This document shows positions 40,286-42,874 of a stretch of DNA of 42,874 bases, piece after piece. Positions within the stretch are counted from its first letter, which is position 1, and every line of letters begins with the position of its first letter. This DNA comes from Acidobacteriaceae bacterium. GTDB lineage: Bacteria > Acidobacteriota > Terriglobia > Terriglobales > Acidobacteriaceae. The notes beneath the pieces are model-generated. The model saw nothing but the letters and a program-made list of their open reading frames with translations. It was not told the DNA's origin and did not search any database. A program made the translations under genes and the position numbers. The stretch is taken from NCBI GenBank assembly GCA_003131585.1, contig PKVW01000068.1, forward strand, positions 9,743-52,616, given 5' to 3'.

Positions 40286-40472
40286 TTAGCCGGTCACATT
40301 CAGCAGGTCACATTCGGCAGGGCAGTGTGATGCCGAACAGGAAATTGTAGCTGCTTGCGGCAGAATTGCGGACTGCGGCGGCAGTGTTTAGTCCCGCACT
40401 GGGTTCCGCAATCTGTTGGATGCGGGAAAAAGCGTTGGGGTCGCGCTCCGGCGGAATTTCGCCGCCTACGCG

Positions 40473-41255
40473 CTATCCTGCCAGCACGGCACCGCCATTC
40501 ACGTTGAAGATTTCGCCGGTGATAAAGCTGGCGTACTCGGTGCACAAGAACAGCACCGGAGCCGCAATTTCCTCCGGCTTGCCCGCGCGTCCCAGCGGGA
40601 TGGTGCGCCGAATCTTGTCGCCGCTTTTCGGGTCGTCCAGCGCGGGCCTCGACATATCCGTATCCACCCAGCCGGGCGCAACGCAGTTCACAAAGATTCC
40701 GGCCGGCGCCAGTTCCGTGGAAAGTCCTTTCACCATGCTGATCAGCGCGCCCTTGGTGGCGGAGTAATCGCAATGAAACGCTTCCCCGCGCTGCCCGCTG
40801 GTGGAGCTGATGAGCACGATGTGTCCGGCGGCAGAGCCGGTTCGCGGCTGTGCCTTCATCTGCGCGACCGTGTATTTGACCAGACCAAACACCGCATCGA
40901 GGTTGATGGAACGAGTCGAGCGCCATTGCTCCTCGGCCATCTTCTCGATGGCTACATCTTGCGCGGGCCAAACGCCGTGATTGGCGACGAGAATATCGAG
41001 CCGTCCGAAATGCTTGACTGCCTCGGCAACCAGGGCGCGGGCGGAATCCGGAGTGGTGAGATTGCTGGCGACGGCGTGGCAGTTGGCCTCGCCACACTCC
41101 TTCGCCAGAGCTTCAGCCTGCGATCGCGCCTTCTGGTAGCTGAAGACGACCTTGGCGTCCGCTGCGGTAAACAGACGCACCGTGGCTGCGCCGATGCCCC
41201 GCGAACCGCCGGTGATCAAGGCAACTTTGTTGGAGAGAGAAAGGGAGACAGGCAT
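40473..41255 (-). CDS. Short-chain dehydrogenase/reductase
   Basis: 260 residues from MPVSLSLSNKVALITGGSRGIGAATVRLF. NAD(P) motif TGGSRGIG (15-22), LVANHG, catalytic Ser in IVLISSTSG, Y164 and K168 in YSATKGALISMVKG, and the classical end GEIFNVNGGAVLAG. FabG-like type, reducing or oxidising a ketone/alcohol; substrate not assignable. ATG 41255 is chosen; upstream frame residues come from the repeat at 41257-41380. Confidence 0.92.
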   Translation of the reverse strand: MPVSLSLSNKVALITGGSRGIGAATVRLFTAADAKVVFSYQKARSQAEALAKECGEANCHAVASNLTTPDSARALVAEAVKHFGRLDILVANHGVWPAQDVAIEKMAEEQWRSTRSINLDAVFGLVKYTVAQMKAQPRTGSAAGHIVLISSTSGQRGEAFHCDYSATKGALISMVKGLSTELAPAGIFVNCVAPGWVDTDMSRPALDDPKSGDKIRRTIPLGRAGKPEEIAAPVLFLCTEYASFITGEIFNVNGGAVLAG

Positions 41256-41256
41256 G

Positions 41257-41380
41257 GTTTCTAGTTTCCAGTTTCTGATTGAGAGTTGCAAGTCGCCCGG
41301 ATGGAAGCGGCACGGCTGGAAGCCGTGCCCTTCCCAAAACGATGCCATTGGATAGCTTGGGGAAACTGGAAACTAGAAAC
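41257..41380. repeat. 124-bp nested inverted-repeat unit
   Basis: A 19-bp sequence (GTTTCTAGTTTCCAGTTTC, 41257-41275) recurs as its exact reverse complement at 41362-41380. Between them is the palindrome GGCACGGCT (41309-41317) / AGCCGTGCC (41321-41329). The right arm overlaps the 3' end of the GGDEF/HD-GYP gene; the left arm starts right behind the SDR ATG. Looks like a miniature, non-coding repeat insertion. Confidence 0.65.
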
Positions 41381-42874
41381 TATCTTTGGCCGAGGACGCC
41401 CGTTCCGATTTCAACTCGCGCAAGAGCAACCGCACCAGCATCCCGTCGAAGCCGGTGCCGCTCATTTTCGACAGCTCGTCTAGAGCTTGATCCGGAGTCC
41501 GCGCGGCGGCAATCGATTGCTCCGTCAGCATGTTCGCATAGGCATCCGCGAGGGCAATAATGCGCGCCCACAGGGGAATCTCCTCACCCTTCGCTCCATC
41601 CGGATAGCCGGTGCCATCGAAGCGCTGGTGATGATGCTCAATCGCCTGGCGCATCATGGCGCTGTGCGGCAGAATGCCAGCGATCTCGGCTCCGACTCGC
41701 GCGTGCATCCTAACCAGGAAAAACTCGTCGTCAGTGAGCGGCCCCGGTTTATTCAGAATGCGCTCCGGCACGAAGATTTTGCCCACGTCGTGTATGCGCG
41801 CCGCGTAGACCAGAGCGGCGGTCTCCTCGGGGGACAACCGGAGCGCTCGCGCCAAAATCTCCGTATAGCGCGCCACCAGATCGCCGTGGCCCGCGGTACG
41901 CAGTTCGCGGGATTCGGCGGCCCGGCTGAGAACCTCTATCGATTCCTTCAGCAGCGGCACGTTACACTCTGCTTCGCCGCCACAGAATTTCAACAACATC
42001 GAAGCCAGTTCTTCCAAGTGCTCCGGCCCATTGTGCTCGCGCTGCAGAAAGCCTTCGATATAGGCGGAAATCTGTTGCCGCTGAACCGCAAACTCCTCAC
42101 CCTCGGTGAATTCCTCGGCCGCCGACACCATATTGCCGCCAGAGCGCTTCGAAACGTACATGCCGGCATCGGCCACGCGGATGATGTCCTCGATGGAGAA
42201 GCCATGCGTCGGGAAACTGGCCACGCCGAAGCTGCCGGTGATGTGGTGCTCGCTGAGCATCGGATCCGTGGTAATCCACTGCCGCAAGCGCTCGGCCAGC
42301 ACCTGGGCCTGCTCCGGCCCCGTTTCGGGCATGAGGATGATGAACTCGTCGCCGCCATAGCGCGCCACTACGTTCGACTGCCGGGACTTTTGCTCCAACA
42401 GACGTCCGACGCGGGCCAGCACCAGGTCGCCTTCAAAGTGGCCCATCGTGTCGTTTACTTCCTTGAACTTGTCCAGGTCAATGAGCACCACTGAAAACGG
42501 CCGTCCCGAGCGCGAAGCCCGCTTCCACTCCGCCGACAGCGCCTCCCAGAAGAAACGTCGCGTCTTGATTCCCGTCAGACCGTCGGTGATCGATTGCTGC
42601 TGCAGCTTCTGAAACACGAAAGCGTTGTGCAGGGCCGTGGCCAGCAGGTCCGCCAGGGTATTGAGGATGAGAACGTCCTGCGGTGAAAACGCGCTCTCGT
42701 TGCGGCTTTCGATGTTCAGCGCGCCCAGGAGAGTCTCGCCGTAGGTGATCGGAATGCAGAGTACGGATCGCGACTCCGGCAGAATGGCGCCGATTTGGCC
42801 TTCCATGCCGTTCTGCACCAGAGCGCGCTCGCCGGTGCGCGCCACCCGCCCCAGGATGCCTATCCCCAGCGTGG
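41373..42874 (-). CDS. GAF-GGDEF-HD-GYP signalling protein (N-terminus beyond window)
   Basis: 500 residues visible; the frame stays open past 42874. A GAF-domain end (GIGILGRVARTGERALV, VLCIPITYGETLLGALNIESRNESAFS) is followed by a diguanylate-cyclase domain with intact RYGGDEF, whose I-site position reads RQSN instead of RxxD. An HD-GYP phosphodiesterase domain follows, with HDVGK, a conserved second His cluster (IEHHHQRFDGTGYPDGAKGEEIPL) and the ADAYANML helix. Both c-di-GMP synthesis and breakdown are possible from one chain. The C-terminus ends inside the repeat at 41257-41380. Confidence 0.92.
   Translation of the reverse strand, partial: TLGIGILGRVARTGERALVQNGMEGQIGAILPESRSVLCIPITYGETLLGALNIESRNESAFSPQDVLILNTLADLLATALHNAFVFQKLQQQSITDGLTGIKTRRFFWEALSAEWKRASRSGRPFSVVLIDLDKFKEVNDTMGHFEGDLVLARVGRLLEQKSRQSNVVARYGGDEFIILMPETGPEQAQVLAERLRQWITTDPMLSEHHITGSFGVASFPTHGFSIEDIIRVADAGMYVSKRSGGNMVSAAEEFTEGEEFAVQRQQISAYIEGFLQREHNGPEHLEELASMLLKFCGGEAECNVPLLKESIEVLSRAAESRELRTAGHGDLVARYTEILARALRLSPEETAALVYAARIHDVGKIFVPERILNKPGPLTDDEFFLVRMHARVGAEIAGILPHSAMMRQAIEHHHQRFDGTGYPDGAKGEEIPLWARIIALADAYANMLTEQSIAAARTPDQALDELSKMSGTGFDGMLVRLLLRELKSERASSAKDSF

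Overview
The window looks like chromosomal DNA of an Acidobacteriota member (Koribacter/Terriglobia type). This is an inference from GC-rich, densely packed genes, an outer-membrane lifestyle (LpxC, a DUF5916 beta-barrel protein, a LolA-like periplasmic protein), frequent TTG/GTG starts, and short dispersed palindromic repeats of several families. No rRNA, tRNA or CRISPR array was seen.

Layout. 1-8.6 kb: 3' end of an elongation factor G gene, a VapBC-type toxin-antitoxin pair divergent from an exported metallo-beta-lactamase (MBL) fold protein across a promoter region with two perfect palindromes, ruvB, a DUF5916 protein, rpmE, dusB and a membrane protein. 8.6-9.5 kb: a second MBL hydrolase. 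9.6-12.4 kb: a lower-GC accessory block with an IS1595-type transposase and a convergent operon of a RelA/SpoT-domain nucleotidyltransferase plus two small genes. 12.5-15.6 kb: pirin, an RlmI-like methyltransferase and a coiled-coil zinc-ribbon protein. 15.67-19.09 kb: a second accessory block between two inverted 17-bp repeats, holding an IS1-type transposase abutting a small membrane-protein gene, a hairpin-rich region, a two-domain helix-turn-helix-like protein, a ClpP-like protease and a KGG-motif protein. 19.1-27.6 kb: S9 peptidase, FmdB zinc ribbon, rsmI, a Phd/RelE-type toxin-antitoxin pair, yqeY, a class V aminotransferase, a TIG-domain protein and serA. 27.7-42.9 kb: a DUF3800 gene broken by an in-frame stop, an M50 protease with CBS domains, rsmD, RidA, amidohydrolase, CBS protein, DoxX, HU, folK, a PilZ protein, lpxC, a LolA-like protein, an SDR and a 5'-truncated GGDEF/HD-GYP protein.

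Most genes are housekeeping functions: rRNA/tRNA modification, translation, recombination, envelope and c-di-GMP signalling. The accessory interest lies in the two mobile blocks, the toxin-antitoxin operators and several non-coding signals. The strongest non-coding signal is four TGTCA motifs at exactly 11-bp spacing (25972-26009) upstream of serA, the architecture of a PhoB (Pho) box. Others are a hairpin cluster (17071-17191), a possible small-RNA or leader unit with terminator (about 27.7-27.81 kb), palindromic repeats read in frame inside dusB and rsmD, and six genes whose predicted -10 boxes lie only 6-9 nt from the start codon, suggesting leaderless mRNAs.
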